DNA of 62,094 bases from Lachnospiraceae bacterium (GTDB lineage Bacteria; Bacillota; Clostridia; Lachnospirales; Lachnospiraceae): NCBI GenBank assembly GCA_017445585.1, contig JAFSTX010000067.1:1-62094 (forward strand). The letters are read 5' to 3'. The notes beneath the pieces were generated by a model, which was not told the origin of the DNA, searched no databases, and worked only from the letters and a program-made list of their open reading frames with translations. Positions 61,979 through 62,094 of this stretch are shown here, one piece after another (position 1 is the first letter of the stretch; every line of letters begins with the position of its first letter). The translations under genes and the position numbers were made by a program.

Positions 61979-62094
61979 ACAGTAGGTGATGTGATAGCTC
62001 ACGTTGCTGATGTACACTATAAGTACATTGGCAAGGCAGAGTAGATACTAATTCGGCATTTTTGCTGGTCTTCGAGATCGAAAAGGAGAATGAA

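Overview
The window (62 kb) looks like part of a chromosome from an anaerobic, gut-type Clostridia. The S4, SecY and L17 proteins and the S10/spc/alpha ribosomal gene order are Firmicutes-like, and the S4 N-terminus resembles Lachnospiraceae. The sugar importer lacks its own ATPase, as is common in that group. Type I dockerins and very large secreted glycan-active proteins fit the same lifestyle. No plasmid, phage or transposase gene is visible.

Region 1 (1-10.8 kb) is a dense housekeeping run: rpmC(partial)-rpsQ-rplN-rplX-rplE-rpsN-rpsH-rplF-rplR-rpsE-rpmD-rplO-secY-adk-map-infA-rpmJ-rpsM-rpsK-rpsD-rpoA-rplQ, closed by a strong terminator. Its main oddity is an in-frame amber codon in secY, followed directly by 20 codons that still spell the conserved SecY C-terminus. 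Region 2 (10.8-14.1 kb) has peptidase T, an AEC-family transporter and two tandem-repeat arrays. One is a 44-bp repeat that begins inside the transporter gene. The other is a 52-bp repeat that places the palindrome CAGGCCTG exactly every 26 bp, twelve times.

Region 3 (14.0-61.8 kb) is a glycan-use locus. It carries a GH42 beta-galactosidase and a GH38 alpha-mannosidase (first unit), a divergent AraC regulator, a three-gene sugar ABC importer, and a membrane-anchored beta-sandwich protein. These are followed by three related clan GH-A-like enzymes (one lipoprotein, two giant dockerin proteins), a giant protein with a tyrosine-phosphatase-like domain, a second GH38, a GH106-like hydrolase and a soluble metallophosphoesterase. 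A second cluster (51.5-57.9 kb) encodes a 39-residue peptide and four exported proteins. One of these ends in a cohesin-like region, and most carry unusual conserved C-terminal tails. The locus ends with a YARHG-domain membrane protein and a GH31 glycosidase.

Three transcription units in region 3 start from near-identical ~90-bp elements with the same spacing (13967, 19869, 51492). This implies one regulon, probably controlled by the local AraC protein. Two alpha-mannosidases together with three phosphatase-type domains suggest a mannose-rich, possibly phosphorylated glycan as substrate (inference). The least described parts are a ~180-residue beta-sandwich repeat present in about 20 copies across four giant proteins, and the paired C-terminal tail motifs with the small peptide.
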